DNA of 64,000 nucleotides from assembly GCF_021440195.1 (NCBI RefSeq), contig NZ_JAJTSZ010000001.1:186001-250000 (forward strand), in the 5' to 3' direction. This stretch comes from Dyadobacter sp. CY356. GTDB taxonomy: Bacteria; Bacteroidota; Bacteroidia; Cytophagales; Spirosomataceae. The translations under genes were made by a program, and so were the position numbers. The notes under the pieces are model-generated. The model was not told the origin of the DNA and did not search any database. It saw only the letters and a program-made list of their open reading frames with translations. Numbering within the stretch: position 1 is the stretch's first letter; every line of letters begins with the position of its first letter. This document shows, in pieces, positions 27,341-37,870 of the stretch.

Positions 27341-28576
27341 CTACATTTCACTTATCCACTGCATCATAAGTGCCGAAAGATAGCCTCCGTAGGTGCCTAT
27401 CGCATAACCAAGAATAGCCAATAAAATCCCGACAGATGCCAGCGAAGGATGAAATGCCGCAGCGACCACAGAAGCTGACGCGGAACCGCCCACATTTGCC
27501 TGACTGGAAACGGCCAGAAAGAAGTATGGAATTTTCAATAACCGGGCTACGATAATAATTAAACCTGCATGAACCATCATCCAGATTAAACCAATGGCAA
27601 AAAGTCCGGGATTGTCTGCAATCGATCCCAAATCCATTTGCATACCGATTGTTGCAACCAAAATGTAAAGAAATACACTTCCCAATTTTGATGCACCAAC
27701 ATTTTCCAGTTTTCGTAAAGGTGTAAAAGACAGAATAATTCCGATTAGTGTGACCAATCCGGTGATCCAGAAAAAGCTGGAAGTGAGACTGTATTTTTCC
27801 AAAGACGGATAATTCGTGCTTAAATAAGGTGTAATTATTTCTGCCAGAAAATGAGCAATTCCGGTAGCACCCAAACCGACAGCAGCCAGATATATAAAAT
27901 CTTTTGTAGCCGGAATTTTCTGGTTATTCTGTTGATAAGCTTCGAGATGATTTTTAATTTCATCAATTCCACTGCTATCAGCTTTCAGAAATCGATCTAT
28001 TTTTGTCGCAAAACCTGCACCATATATCAAAACGGCCATCCACAATTCGGCTGTGATAACATCAACGGCAACAATTTGAGAGAATAATCTGTCACTTGGT
28101 TTAAACACTTCCCGCAAGGCTGTCTGATTGGCACCGCCGCCGATCCAGCTTCCGGCAATGGTTGCTAATCCGCGCCAAATGGCATCCGGACCTTCTCCGG
28201 CAACGGTTTCAGGACTTATTTTTTCAACAATAAAAAGGGCGATAGGACCTCCAATGATTATTCCAAAAGATCCTACAAGCATCATAATAATGGCTGGCGG
28301 ACCAAGTTTCGCCAACGCTTTCCAGTCCATGCCCAGCGTGAAAAGTACAAGACACGCGGGGAGCAGATATCTTGAAACAACCGGATATAGCTGAGATTCT
28401 GCTCCATTGATTATTCCGAACGAATTCAATAAACCCGGAATGAAATAGCAAAGAAGCAATGGCGGGAAAATGTTATAAAATCGTTGCCATCCTTTTTGTG
28501 GAAGTGACGCGGTATAGAAAACCATGGCAAGAATTACCATCAGCAGGCCAAGAACCGTTGCGTCGTTTTTTAGCAT
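27341..28576 (-). CDS. DUF819-family integral membrane protein
   Basis: The 411-residue product has about ten to twelve transmembrane segments and the blocks of the DUF819 family (YjcL-like): LFTLGMDWKALAKLGPPAI, GSWIGGGANQTAL, and SSQANVGGSASASVVAAAF near the C-terminus. The repeated Gly/Ser/Asn-rich helices resemble transporters. The function has not been established for this family in my knowledge. It lies 49 bp upstream of lepA on the same strand and might be co-transcribed. Confidence 0.85.
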   Translation of the reverse strand: MLKNDATVLGLLMVILAMVFYTASLPQKGWQRFYNIFPPLLLCYFIPGLLNSFGIINGAESQLYPVVSRYLLPACLVLFTLGMDWKALAKLGPPAIIMMLVGSFGIIIGGPIALFIVEKISPETVAGEGPDAIWRGLATIAGSWIGGGANQTALREVFKPSDRLFSQIVAVDVITAELWMAVLIYGAGFATKIDRFLKADSSGIDEIKNHLEAYQQNNQKIPATKDFIYLAAVGLGATGIAHFLAEIITPYLSTNYPSLEKYSLTSSFFWITGLVTLIGIILSFTPLRKLENVGASKLGSVFLYILVATIGMQMDLGSIADNPGLFAIGLIWMMVHAGLIIIVARLLKIPYFFLAVSSQANVGGSASASVVAAAFHPSLASVGILLAILGYAIGTYGGYLSALMMQWISEM

Positions 28577-28782
28577 AAAAAATTAATTTTTATTAGGGCA
28601 TAGGAGAATAATGTCCAAATATATACAATTCATAAAGCCGGCCTACCTACTTTATGACTTACCTGGATTTATATCATGTATTAGAAAAAGAATCCGTCAA
28701 TTATCCAAAATTATTCAGAGTAAATCCAGTGACTTTATGGGTTTTACTGAAATGAGTAGTTTCCTAAACCTATAAATATTCA

Positions 28783-31278
28783 ATGAGTAAAACATTACAA
28801 ATAAGATCAGAATCAGAAAAGGAAAGACCCGTTATGGTGAGGGAAGGCCGTGCGCTTTGGATAAGCATGTCACTTTTTGTTTCTGTATTTTTCTTTTTTT
28901 TATCAATAAAACCTGCTCTTGCACAATCGGGAGGCAAGTTGTCTGTAACCGGGAAAGTTGCCGACACCCAGAATAACGGTGCTTTAAGTTATGCAAGTGT
29001 TCGTTTATTCAAAACATCCGACAGCACTTTTGTCACTGGTTCAATTACGAATGAGGCAGGTGAGTTTGTTATTGAAGTCGGCTCGGGGTCATATTATGCT
29101 TTGACAGAATTTATTGGATACAATGCAAAGAAGTCGTCTGGAGTGAATGTTACATCTCAGAATTCTCCTTTCAATATTGGCACAATCAAATTAAATCCTT
29201 CTGCAAAAACACTGGATGAGGTTGTGGTTCAGGGAGAGAAAAGTACGATGGAGCTGACTTTGGACAAAAAGATTTTTAATGTTGGAAAAGATCTCGCGAA
29301 CGCAGGAGGAACCGGCGTTGATATTCTGACCAATATACCTTCCGTTGCTGTGGATGTGGATGGAAATGTTAGTCTGCGGGGAAGCAATAATGTACGTATA
29401 CTAATTGACGGTAAACCTTCCGGACTGGTAAGTTTGAAAGGTGGGAGTGGTCTGCAATCATTACAGGGAAGTATGATCGAACGTGTTGAAATCATCACAA
29501 ATCCGTCTGCCAGGTATGAAGCCGAAGGAATGGGCGGGATTATTAACATTGTTTTGAAAAAAGAAAGAAAAGAAGGATTTAACGGTTCGTTTGATATTAT
29601 TACCGGCCATCCAACAAATTTTGGTGCTGCTGCAAATGTGAATTACCGCAGGAAAAACCTTAATTTTTTCGTCAATTATACATTTTCTTACCGAAATACG
29701 CCGGGTAAAAATTCACTGTATCAGGAATTGTACAGAAATGATTCGACTTTTATTACTGAAAAATACATGACGAGTCGTTTGAAAGGGCAGAACAACAGCG
29801 CACGTGCAGGGATTGACTATTATTTAAATGATAAAAATGTTCTGACGGGATCTTACACCTACCGGCTGAGTAAAGGGAAGCGTTTTTCAAATATTGATTA
29901 TCGTGACTATCTGTCGAACCTGAATAATTTGTTGAGCACCACAAACCGCACGCAGGATGAAACTGAAACTGAGCCAAATTCTGAATATGCATTAACTTAC
30001 AAAAAGACATTTAAAAGAAAAGGACAGGAGCTGACTGCTGATTTCAGGTATCTGGATAACTGGGAAGATTCGGATCAATATTACAGACAGAAAACGTTGC
30101 GACCTGACGGAAGTCCATCCGATATTCCATCCACTTTACAACGCGCTGTCAATTACGAAACGGAGAAGCAATTTCTGGCTCAGGTAGATTATGTGCATCC
30201 GTTTGCTAAGGAAGGAAAATTTGAAGCCGGCGGAAGAAGCAGCACAAGAAATATGACCAATGATTATACCGTTACGCAGCAAAATGATGATGGTAGTTTC
30301 AGCCCGATTCCAGGCCTGACCAACGACTTTTTGTATGAGGAAAGAATTAATGCGGCCTATGGGATTGTAGGAAACAAAACGAAAAAGCTTTCTTATCAGG
30401 TGGGTTTAAGAGCGGAGTGGACAGGGGTGACCACTACATTAAAACAGACCAATGAAGTCAACAAAAGAACTTACGCCAATTTATTCCCGAGTGTGCATGT
30501 GAGTTATGTTCTGCCGCGTCAAAACGCGCTTCAGCTAAGTTTCAGCCGGCGTGTGCGCAGGCCGCAGTATAATGATTTAAGTCCGTTCATGACATATAGT
30601 GATAACCGGAATTATTTCAGTGGAAACCCGGATCTGAACCCGGAATTTACGAATGCTTTTGAAATCGGTCATATAAAATATGTAGAAAAAGGGTCGCTCA
30701 GTACCTCTTTATATTACCGCCACACCAACGGAAAAATCATCAGTATCCGGCGTGTGGAAGACAACGGAGACTCTTATACAAAACCTGAAAATCTGGGAAC
30801 AGAGAATTCTTATGGAGCAGAATTTACCGGATCTTATACTTTGTACCAATGGTGGAAAATGGATGGAAGTTTAAATTTTTTCCGTGCGGTAACAAATGGC
30901 CAGGGCGTTGATTCTGAGTTTCAAAGTGATACATACAGCTGGTTTGCGCGCACGACCTCACGTTTTACACTATGGAAAAATACCGATCTGCAACTTCGTG
31001 CCAATTACGAAGCTCCGCAGCAAACGCCGCAGGGAAAAAGAAAAGCTTTGGCGACCCTGGATCTGGCTGCAAGCCGTGATGTTTTTAAAAATAACGGAAC
31101 CCTTGTTTTGAGCGTTACAGATGTTTTTAATTCCCGCAAATACAGATCAATTCTGGAAGGATCCAACTATTATGCTACTACCAGCTCCCAAGGCAGATTG
31201 AGACAAATTAACCTGACACTGAATTACCGTTTACATCAGGCTAAAAAGAAAAAAGAACTTAACGCGGGGGAATACTGA
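28783..31278 (+). CDS. TonB-dependent receptor / outer membrane beta-barrel family protein
   Basis: The 831-residue protein has a signal sequence (hydrophobic stretch at about residues 31-47, cleavage after ALA), a carboxypeptidase-regulatory-like beta-sandwich (about 55-140), a plug domain (about 145-265, with DILTNIPSVAVD and GSNNVRILIDGKP) and a long C-terminal beta-barrel of the outer-membrane-barrel family 3 type. Such receptors import ligands or act in the envelope. It has no SusD-like partner and no adjacent sigma/anti-sigma genes, so its ligand cannot be inferred. The start is uncertain: ATGs at 28834 and 28867 would give a more usual signal peptide length. Confidence 0.88.
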   Translation: MSKTLQIRSESEKERPVMVREGRALWISMSLFVSVFFFFLSIKPALAQSGGKLSVTGKVADTQNNGALSYASVRLFKTSDSTFVTGSITNEAGEFVIEVGSGSYYALTEFIGYNAKKSSGVNVTSQNSPFNIGTIKLNPSAKTLDEVVVQGEKSTMELTLDKKIFNVGKDLANAGGTGVDILTNIPSVAVDVDGNVSLRGSNNVRILIDGKPSGLVSLKGGSGLQSLQGSMIERVEIITNPSARYEAEGMGGIINIVLKKERKEGFNGSFDIITGHPTNFGAAANVNYRRKNLNFFVNYTFSYRNTPGKNSLYQELYRNDSTFITEKYMTSRLKGQNNSARAGIDYYLNDKNVLTGSYTYRLSKGKRFSNIDYRDYLSNLNNLLSTTNRTQDETETEPNSEYALTYKKTFKRKGQELTADFRYLDNWEDSDQYYRQKTLRPDGSPSDIPSTLQRAVNYETEKQFLAQVDYVHPFAKEGKFEAGGRSSTRNMTNDYTVTQQNDDGSFSPIPGLTNDFLYEERINAAYGIVGNKTKKLSYQVGLRAEWTGVTTTLKQTNEVNKRTYANLFPSVHVSYVLPRQNALQLSFSRRVRRPQYNDLSPFMTYSDNRNYFSGNPDLNPEFTNAFEIGHIKYVEKGSLSTSLYYRHTNGKIISIRRVEDNGDSYTKPENLGTENSYGAEFTGSYTLYQWWKMDGSLNFFRAVTNGQGVDSEFQSDTYSWFARTTSRFTLWKNTDLQLRANYEAPQQTPQGKRKALATLDLAASRDVFKNNGTLVLSVTDVFNSRKYRSILEGSNYYATTSSQGRLRQINLTLNYRLHQAKKKKELNAGEY

Positions 31279-31315
31279 TTTTTCCTGCCAACCGCGATCG
31301 TTAGTGTTGCTGAAA

Positions 31316-31360
31316 TAATATTCCATCAATAAATTTGTATGATTTATTGATGGAATATTT
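31316..31360 (+). terminator. Rho-independent terminator of the TonB-dependent receptor gene
   Basis: An 18-bp stem (beginning AATATTCCATCAATAAAT) with a 7-nt loop is followed by TTCTTT, 37 bp after the receptor gene stop. Confidence 0.8.
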
Positions 31361-31547
31361 TCTTTAAATATGAATCGAATCAAACTATAAGAGATTTGCC
31401 GGGATATGGCTAACCCGCGCAGTTCTTCTTTAAGGCATTCCGGGTAAGATTTTATTTTCAGTATTAATATTACCATTGGCACGATGTTAACAGCAGGTAC
31501 ACTGGAAATAGTACCCTTTACAATAAGTGAGAAAATAAGATATAAGT

Positions 31548-34500
31548 ATGAATTTAATTGAACTTGATTTCGAAAGAGCCAAGGCAAAACACATCTTATT
31601 TAAAACACAACTCAGATCAATGCTTTATGGTGTTGAGGCAGACGAATTTTCTGTTACAAGTCATGAGGAATGCGAAGTAGGCAAATGGATTTACAATCAT
31701 GCACTTGAAAGGTATGGGTACATTCCTGAGATGCACGACCTTGAAAAAGTGCACCATAAAATTCATGACTGTGCTAATGAACTGCTCGGTCTTTATAGAA
31801 ATGGAGAGGTTGAAAAGGCCCGGGAAGGGTTATCCTCGATGGAATTGATTGCAGGTAATCTTACAACTTTATTATCTGTAATTAAGGTCAAGGTCAGTTC
31901 GGATAATAACCTTCTGCCCGAAAATGAAGATTCAGATCAACTGAGTATAAATTATAAAGAACTTCTCCAATTGCATGAAAAACTTGTTGCGCTAGACGAA
32001 CGTGTAAAAAAGGAAATTGAAAACACCGCGAAAGCTAAACGACAGGAAAATAGCAGCGAAAGCCGTTTCAGAAATACTATGATGCAGGCGCCTGTCGGGA
32101 TGGTGATTTTGAGAGGTCCGGAGTTCATCGTGGATATGGCCAATGCGGCATATTTAGAAATAGTTGACAGAAAAGAAGAAGAATTTACAGGCAGGCCTTT
32201 ATTTGAATCTCTCCCCGAAGTAAAAGACCGCGTTGAACCGATTTTGCGGGGTGTATTAACAAACGGAATTCCATTCTACGGAAATGATTTTGAGATCACT
32301 TTAACGCGTGCCGGAATCCCGGAAATCTGTTGTTTTAACTTTGTTTATCAGCCTCTGCTGGATACAGATGGTACTATAAGCGGAATTATAGTCGTTGTCA
32401 CAGAAGTGACAGGGCAGAGAAGGGCAAAAAAAGCCTTGCAACAAAGTGAGACCCGGTTTCGTAATCTAGTAACACAGTCACAATTTGCCAAAGCTATTTT
32501 GGAAGGTGAAGATATGGTGATAAGCCTGGCCAACGAGGCTATGTTAAATGATATCTGGAAACGTGAACTGAAAGATGTTCAGGGCAAAAAACTTCTGGAA
32601 GTTTTCCCTGAGCTGGCCGATCAAAAATTTCCACAAATCCTGAATGAAGTATATTTTAAAGGAATAACGCATAGAGAAAATGAAGCCGTGGCATATGTGG
32701 AAACGTCTGAGGGGCTTCAAAGATATTATCTTGATTTCCAGTACGCACCCATTCTGGAAGTTGACGGATCTGTTTCCGGCGTGATGATTTCGGTGAACAA
32801 TGTAACAGAAAAAGTTGAAGCCAGACAGCAGGTGAATGACGCTGTGGAAAGACTGCGACTTGCCACCGAAGGAACACAACTGGGAACCTGGGATCTGAAT
32901 TTGAAAACGCGTGAAATTGTTTATTCTTCGAGGTTAAGTCAATTGTTTGGTCAGCCGGAAACCAGACATTTAACGCATAAGGAAATGCGTGACCAGGTTT
33001 TCCCTGAGGACATCCGTATGATTGAACAAGCTTTTGAGAATGCTTTAATAACCGGAATTTATAATTATGAAGCAAGAATTGTTCATCCGGACGGTTCATT
33101 GCACTGGGTGAGGACACAAGGGAAAGTCATTTTTGACGAGGACGGCAGTCCACTCCGGATGCTAGGGACTATGATGGATATTTCGCAGCAAAAACAGGCA
33201 GAGAAAATTATTGAGGAAAGTGAGAAACGGTATAAGGACCTGATTGAAACTTTACCCGTTGCTGTGTATACCGTCGATGCTGAGGGTCTGGTTAATTTGT
33301 ATAACAAAGCTGCTGTGAAATTGTGGGAACGGGAACCCGAATTAGGCAAGGATCTATGGTGCGGCTCTTACGAAATGTACACGTTAGAGGGAGATTTCCT
33401 CCCACATGCAGAATGTCCTATGGTACCTGCTCTGAGAGAAAAACGTGCACTGACAGCAGAAGCTTACGTGAAACGGCCGGATGGAACACTCCGGCATGTG
33501 ATTGCAAATCCTCAGCCTATTTTTGACAGCGCAGGAAACGTAACCGGCGCGTTAAACGTCGTAATCGATATTACGGATCGGAAAGAAGCAGAATTTGCCT
33601 TAAAAACAAGTGAGGGGAAATTCAGAACTCTGGCAGATTCAATGCCGCAGTTTATCTGGACTGCTGATATTGATGGAAATCTTTCCTACTTCAACCGATC
33701 AGTCTTCGATTATTCCGGTTTAAATTTTGAGCAAATTGAAAAAAGCGGATGGCTGCAAATGGTTCATCCGGATGACAGGAAAATGAATGTTCAATTGTGG
33801 TCTGAGGCGATCCGTTCGGGTAAAGATTTTATTTATGAACATCGTTTCCGCAAGTTTGATGGCGAATATCGCTGGCAGCTAAGTCGTGCAATACCCCAAA
33901 AAGATGCGGATGGTGTAATCCAGATGTGGGTTGGAACAAGTACTGATATTCATGACAGCAAATTATTTATTGACGAACTGGAATTGAAAGTTCAGCAGCG
34001 AACCAGGGAACTTACTGTTATTAATGACGAATTGATCCGTACCAATATTGAATTGGGGCAGTTTGCCTATGTGGCCAGTCACGATTTGCAGGAGCCGCTT
34101 CGTAAAATCCAGACTTTTGCGTCAAGAATAATGGAAACTGAAAAGGATAATCTTTCTGATCGTGGTAAGGATTATTTCAATCGGATGCAGGCCTCATCAA
34201 CCCGGATGCAGCGTTTAATTGTTGATTTGCTTGCTTTTTCGCGCGCGACTTCCGTAGAAAAGAATTTTGAACCTACTGATCTGAATATTCTATTGCAGAA
34301 TGTGAAAGAGCAGTTGAGTGAAAGTATACAGCAAAAAGGGGCTATCGTTAATATTTCAGCATTACCTACGCTGAATGTAATCGTATTTCAATTTGAACAA
34401 TTATTTACCAATCTGCTTGCTAATTCTTTAAAATTCGTAACGGACGGTATTCGTCCGGAAATTCAAATAACCGCCGGAATCATTGCCGGGAAGGATTTAG

Positions 34501-34754
34501 GATATCCGGAAGCTAATCCTGAAAATGACTATCATTATCTTTCCTTTGCAGATAATGGAATTGGTTTTGATCCGCAGTTCAAGGAGAGGATTTTTCAGGT
34601 TTTTCAGCGTCTGCATAATAAAAATGCTTATGAAGGCACTGGAATCGGACTGGCGATATGTAAAAAAATCGTTGATAATCACTCAGGTATCATTATGGCG
34701 AACAGTAATCCTGGCGAAGGAGCAACTTTTACTATTTATCTTCCAATTGTTTGA
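31548..34754 (+). CDS. Cytoplasmic multi-PAS sensor histidine kinase with N-terminal CZB domain
   Basis: This 1068-residue protein starts with a chemoreceptor zinc-binding (CZB) domain, with the four ligands in place: H15, C42 (in ECEVGKW), H69 and H73. A coiled coil (about 135-170) leads to five PAS/PAC domains at about 173-295, 300-425, 430-552, 560-682 and 690-806. Then follow a HisKA domain with H845 (ASHDLQEP) and a HATPase domain (N-box NLLANSLKF, G1 DNGIGFD, G2 GTGIGLA). No transmembrane segment is seen, so it is cytoplasmic. CZB domains sense zinc or oxidants such as hypochlorous acid. No response regulator gene is adjacent. Its stop lies one base from the stop of the convergent gene. 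Confidence 0.92.
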   Translation: MNLIELDFERAKAKHILFKTQLRSMLYGVEADEFSVTSHEECEVGKWIYNHALERYGYIPEMHDLEKVHHKIHDCANELLGLYRNGEVEKAREGLSSMELIAGNLTTLLSVIKVKVSSDNNLLPENEDSDQLSINYKELLQLHEKLVALDERVKKEIENTAKAKRQENSSESRFRNTMMQAPVGMVILRGPEFIVDMANAAYLEIVDRKEEEFTGRPLFESLPEVKDRVEPILRGVLTNGIPFYGNDFEITLTRAGIPEICCFNFVYQPLLDTDGTISGIIVVVTEVTGQRRAKKALQQSETRFRNLVTQSQFAKAILEGEDMVISLANEAMLNDIWKRELKDVQGKKLLEVFPELADQKFPQILNEVYFKGITHRENEAVAYVETSEGLQRYYLDFQYAPILEVDGSVSGVMISVNNVTEKVEARQQVNDAVERLRLATEGTQLGTWDLNLKTREIVYSSRLSQLFGQPETRHLTHKEMRDQVFPEDIRMIEQAFENALITGIYNYEARIVHPDGSLHWVRTQGKVIFDEDGSPLRMLGTMMDISQQKQAEKIIEESEKRYKDLIETLPVAVYTVDAEGLVNLYNKAAVKLWEREPELGKDLWCGSYEMYTLEGDFLPHAECPMVPALREKRALTAEAYVKRPDGTLRHVIANPQPIFDSAGNVTGALNVVIDITDRKEAEFALKTSEGKFRTLADSMPQFIWTADIDGNLSYFNRSVFDYSGLNFEQIEKSGWLQMVHPDDRKMNVQLWSEAIRSGKDFIYEHRFRKFDGEYRWQLSRAIPQKDADGVIQMWVGTSTDIHDSKLFIDELELKVQQRTRELTVINDELIRTNIELGQFAYVASHDLQEPLRKIQTFASRIMETEKDNLSDRGKDYFNRMQASSTRMQRLIVDLLAFSRATSVEKNFEPTDLNILLQNVKEQLSESIQQKGAIVNISALPTLNVIVFQFEQLFTNLLANSLKFVTDGIRPEIQITAGIIAGKDLGYPEANPENDYHYLSFADNGIGFDPQFKERIFQVFQRLHNKNAYEGTGIGLAICKKIVDNHSGIIMANSNPGEGATFTIYLPIV

Positions 34755-34755
34755 T

Positions 34756-36870
34756 TTATTTATCAATCACAATACCATCAAAAGCTTCCAGTTTATCAAT
34801 GCTGAATTCAAGGAATCCATCCTTCCAGGTGTAGACAAGAGGTTTTCCATTCGACATTGAAAATACCTTAGCGGGTTTGAAATCGGATTTCAGTTTAAAT
34901 TTCATTAGATAAACAGGTAACGGAGGAAAATAGGTATTACCGCTAAATCCGGTCAAATTAATCAGGTGCAGGATCATGCCATTGTCTTTTCCTGTTGTAT
35001 CAATGCCGTTAATATTCTTGCTGTATTTTTGGAGAATGGTTTCAACACGGGCAGGTGCGTTGGTCTGGATCGTTTGAAGTGCTTCCGGATAAATATAGTT
35101 TATTACATCAAGCAGAATATTCTTATGTTCCTCATATCCATGCATATAATACAACCTGCCAATATTTACAGGCATCAAAACAGCTTTACCTTTCGAATGA
35201 TTTTTTATACCCAAGGCGAAATAACCAATCGGATCGTGGCCGCCGATAATTTCGGGAGGACCTGGTCTTCCTTTGTCCAGAACCGGCAGCAAAGTTTCAT
35301 CCGCAGATTTAAAATCATATAATCCAAGATTGAATTTCCAGAAAAGCATTTTCTGTTTTGTGAAATGTTTAAAGATGTTCTTGTTTTCGGGATTCAGATA
35401 ATTTCCGGCGCCGTCATTATCCATTGTCACAATTTTAGCACCAAACAAATCCATCAGAGTTTCGGGTGTGTCAAAAAAAGCTTTGTTGGTTGCTATTATA
35501 TTTGTTCCGTTATCAGACGCTTGTTTAAGTATATGTAACGAATTTTTGCTCAGATAAGTAATCTCTGGTAAAATAATCAGTTTGTACTTTTTTACTTTTG
35601 TTTCCAGATTTTCAATTTGCGCATCTTCAATAATATCAAAAGGAATATGTGCTTCTTTTAACATCAAAACAATCCCGCGATATTCCTGCATGGTAGGTCC
35701 GCTGGGCCAGGAACCAGGAGCGATCACAGCAACTTTTGCAACTGATTTATATCTGCCAAAATATGGTTCATGTTTTTTGTGATATGCGTAAACTGACTTG
35801 ATCACGTCATAATTTCGCTCGTCTTCATAACCGCGCATATCACCCATCATACTGATATCCAGTCCTGAGCCGTTTGCAATATTTTCGTATAACCGAATTC
35901 TTACCTCCTCGGGCTCAACAGCATTATAGCGAGACTGGAAGGAGATCTGCTGGATACTGGCGTTGCTGATAATATGATTGGGATAGGAATTAACAGCATT
36001 GCCAACATTATCAGACGCCGTATAGGGCCAGTAGGGCAAAACGGTACTGCTCTGGGATTCATGCCTGATGATATCAACATATTTGTCAAAATAAGTACAG
36101 ACTGCAATGTTACTGTTTTTGGATTTTACTAAGGTATTGAGTCTGTGTGACCAGTCTTCAACGGTAAATTTTTTGAATTCCAGATACTTTTGAAATAGCG
36201 GATCGGCTTTATTTTCTTCCAATGGCAGAGTCTTTCCATTTGTATATTCGGCAAAGCGTTTTTTGTCATATTCGTTCTGATCAATGCCATGATATTTTTC
36301 CTCATAAGGATTATTGACCTGATAACCCGGCATATTCAGGAAAATGCCGTCAACGGGGAACTTATCAATGACTTCTTCTATAATTTTGAATGCTTTTTCC
36401 TGCACGTAGGGTGCATTAATGGAAACGACATACATATCGGTATTAATAATTCTTTCACCTTTTGGAGAGATGTAACACCAGTCGGGATGGGCTTTGAAAA
36501 TACTTTCCTGGACACGGCTGAAATCGAAGCGAACAATAACCCGGATGCCTTTTTCGTGACATTTCCTGACTACATCGGCCAGCATGTTATTGTTTTTAAG
36601 GAACGGATTCCGGTAATGAAAGTCAAGTTCGGTAGGATAAAAGGCCATTATTCCGCCTGCATTGATCAGTAGTGTATTGGCTGAAAAATTTTCAAGATCT
36701 TTTAACAAAGAATCAGGATTCAGTGTGGCAGCTTCATATGCCGGTAAGTTGGTCTGGATAACACGCAGATTATTTTTCTTCCACCAGGCTGTTGTGTCAG
36801 GTTTTTGTGCAAATACGATGGTATTTAACAGGAGGAAATAAATAAGAAAATAGAATGATCTGCCGTTCAT
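34756..36870 (-). CDS. Secreted glycosidase-like protein with TIM-barrel and GATase-like parts
   Basis: The 704-residue product has a signal peptide (about residues 1-21, ending FAQ). Residues about 30-360 look like a TIM-barrel hydrolase related to alpha-amylase/GH-family proteins of the DUF4434 or GHL6 kind: IRVIVRFDFSRVQ and FPVDGIFLNMPGYQ are barrel-strand-like. Residues about 365-620 read like a beta-galactosidase trimerisation (amidotransferase-like) domain (VAVIAPGSWPSG, LIILPEITYLS). A short beta domain ends the protein. A role in glycan degradation is likely from these folds, but the catalytic residues and substrate cannot be assigned. It is convergent with the CZB kinase. Confidence 0.65.
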   Translation of the reverse strand: MNGRSFYFLIYFLLLNTIVFAQKPDTTAWWKKNNLRVIQTNLPAYEAATLNPDSLLKDLENFSANTLLINAGGIMAFYPTELDFHYRNPFLKNNNMLADVVRKCHEKGIRVIVRFDFSRVQESIFKAHPDWCYISPKGERIINTDMYVVSINAPYVQEKAFKIIEEVIDKFPVDGIFLNMPGYQVNNPYEEKYHGIDQNEYDKKRFAEYTNGKTLPLEENKADPLFQKYLEFKKFTVEDWSHRLNTLVKSKNSNIAVCTYFDKYVDIIRHESQSSTVLPYWPYTASDNVGNAVNSYPNHIISNASIQQISFQSRYNAVEPEEVRIRLYENIANGSGLDISMMGDMRGYEDERNYDVIKSVYAYHKKHEPYFGRYKSVAKVAVIAPGSWPSGPTMQEYRGIVLMLKEAHIPFDIIEDAQIENLETKVKKYKLIILPEITYLSKNSLHILKQASDNGTNIIATNKAFFDTPETLMDLFGAKIVTMDNDGAGNYLNPENKNIFKHFTKQKMLFWKFNLGLYDFKSADETLLPVLDKGRPGPPEIIGGHDPIGYFALGIKNHSKGKAVLMPVNIGRLYYMHGYEEHKNILLDVINYIYPEALQTIQTNAPARVETILQKYSKNINGIDTTGKDNGMILHLINLTGFSGNTYFPPLPVYLMKFKLKSDFKPAKVFSMSNGKPLVYTWKDGFLEFSIDKLEAFDGIVIDK

Positions 36871-36991
36871 TTGCGCTTTATTATTTCTGTGGAATAAATG
36901 TAATAAAGACGCTTATTCTTGAATATACTTGCGCTTTTCTACTTAACCGCAATGGACGCGATGGGTTTACGCAATGGGTGCAATGGATTTT

Positions 36992-37861
36992 TTAAGCGGA
37001 CAATTTTTTTCTTTTCAGAAAAGTGATTCCGATTCCGGCGAGAATGATGATGCCGCCAATGATCATTTGAAGTGAGACTTTTTCATTGATAAAGAGCCAG
37101 GCCAGCAAACCTGTCACCAGAGATTGACTGAGTAAACTTAATGAAACACGTTGTGCATCCAGTTTTTGAACTGCGTAACTTATCGTTAGCCAACCTAATA
37201 ACTGACAAATTAAACCCTGAATGCTCAGCACGCCCCAAATTGCTGGCGTGAAATTCCATAATTGCTGGCCTGTGACCAGACAAATGATCAGTAAATAAAT
37301 ACTGGAAACGGACATACTGTAAACCATGAAACTGACGATTTTCATCCGGTTCAGGACTTTTTTGCTGACGATCATATAGCTGGCGTATAAAAGCCCGGAT
37401 GTAAGAGCCATCAGAAATCCTTTGTCAAAACGCATTTGCGTAAAAGTGTCCAAACCCATCAGAATGACCATACCTGATAGCGCAACCAACGTTCCCATCC
37501 AGAATTGTTTTCCGGGTTTGTCATGGAGAAAAAGTGCAGAAGCGATTCCTACCCAAACCGGTGATAAATTGGTAAGTAATGTGGCCTGTGTTGCGTTGGA
37601 ATAATGAATTGATAAATTCCAGATGGCAATATCACTTCCAAATAAAATGCCGCAAATAAAAATGGGAAGCCATAAAGACCGGTCAGGTTTTTGAAGCTGA
37701 TTTTTGATCAGAACATAGGGTAACAGAAAAATAACCGCAATGGCCATTCGGTAAAATGCAGAAGACAATCCCGAAACGGGCGCCCATTTAACCAGAACAG
37801 GGAAAATACTGATACTAATAATGCCAATAAGAAGACAGATCCGGGGGCTAAGCATGAGCAC
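36992..37861 (-). CDS. EamA/DMT-family transporter
   Basis: The 289-residue protein has ten transmembrane segments in two repeats of five, the EamA (drug/metabolite transporter) layout. Typical marks are FPVLVKWAPVSGLSSAFYRM at the first helix pair and PVWVGIASALFLHDKP at the end of the first repeat, mirrored by LLAWLFINEKVS in the second. Members export amino acids, metabolites or drugs; the substrate is unknown. It lies 9 bp downstream of the ywbE-like gene on the same strand and is likely co-transcribed. Confidence 0.9.
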   Translation of the reverse strand: MLMLSPRICLLIGIISISIFPVLVKWAPVSGLSSAFYRMAIAVIFLLPYVLIKNQLQKPDRSLWLPIFICGILFGSDIAIWNLSIHYSNATQATLLTNLSPVWVGIASALFLHDKPGKQFWMGTLVALSGMVILMGLDTFTQMRFDKGFLMALTSGLLYASYMIVSKKVLNRMKIVSFMVYSMSVSSIYLLIICLVTGQQLWNFTPAIWGVLSIQGLICQLLGWLTISYAVQKLDAQRVSLSLLSQSLVTGLLAWLFINEKVSLQMIIGGIIILAGIGITFLKRKKLSA

Positions 37862-37870
37862 AATGTAAAG

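Noticed and set aside
28783..31278. SusC-type glycan importer
   Set aside because: There is no SusD-like partner and the barrel resembles the outer-membrane-barrel family 3, so a glycan import role is not supported.
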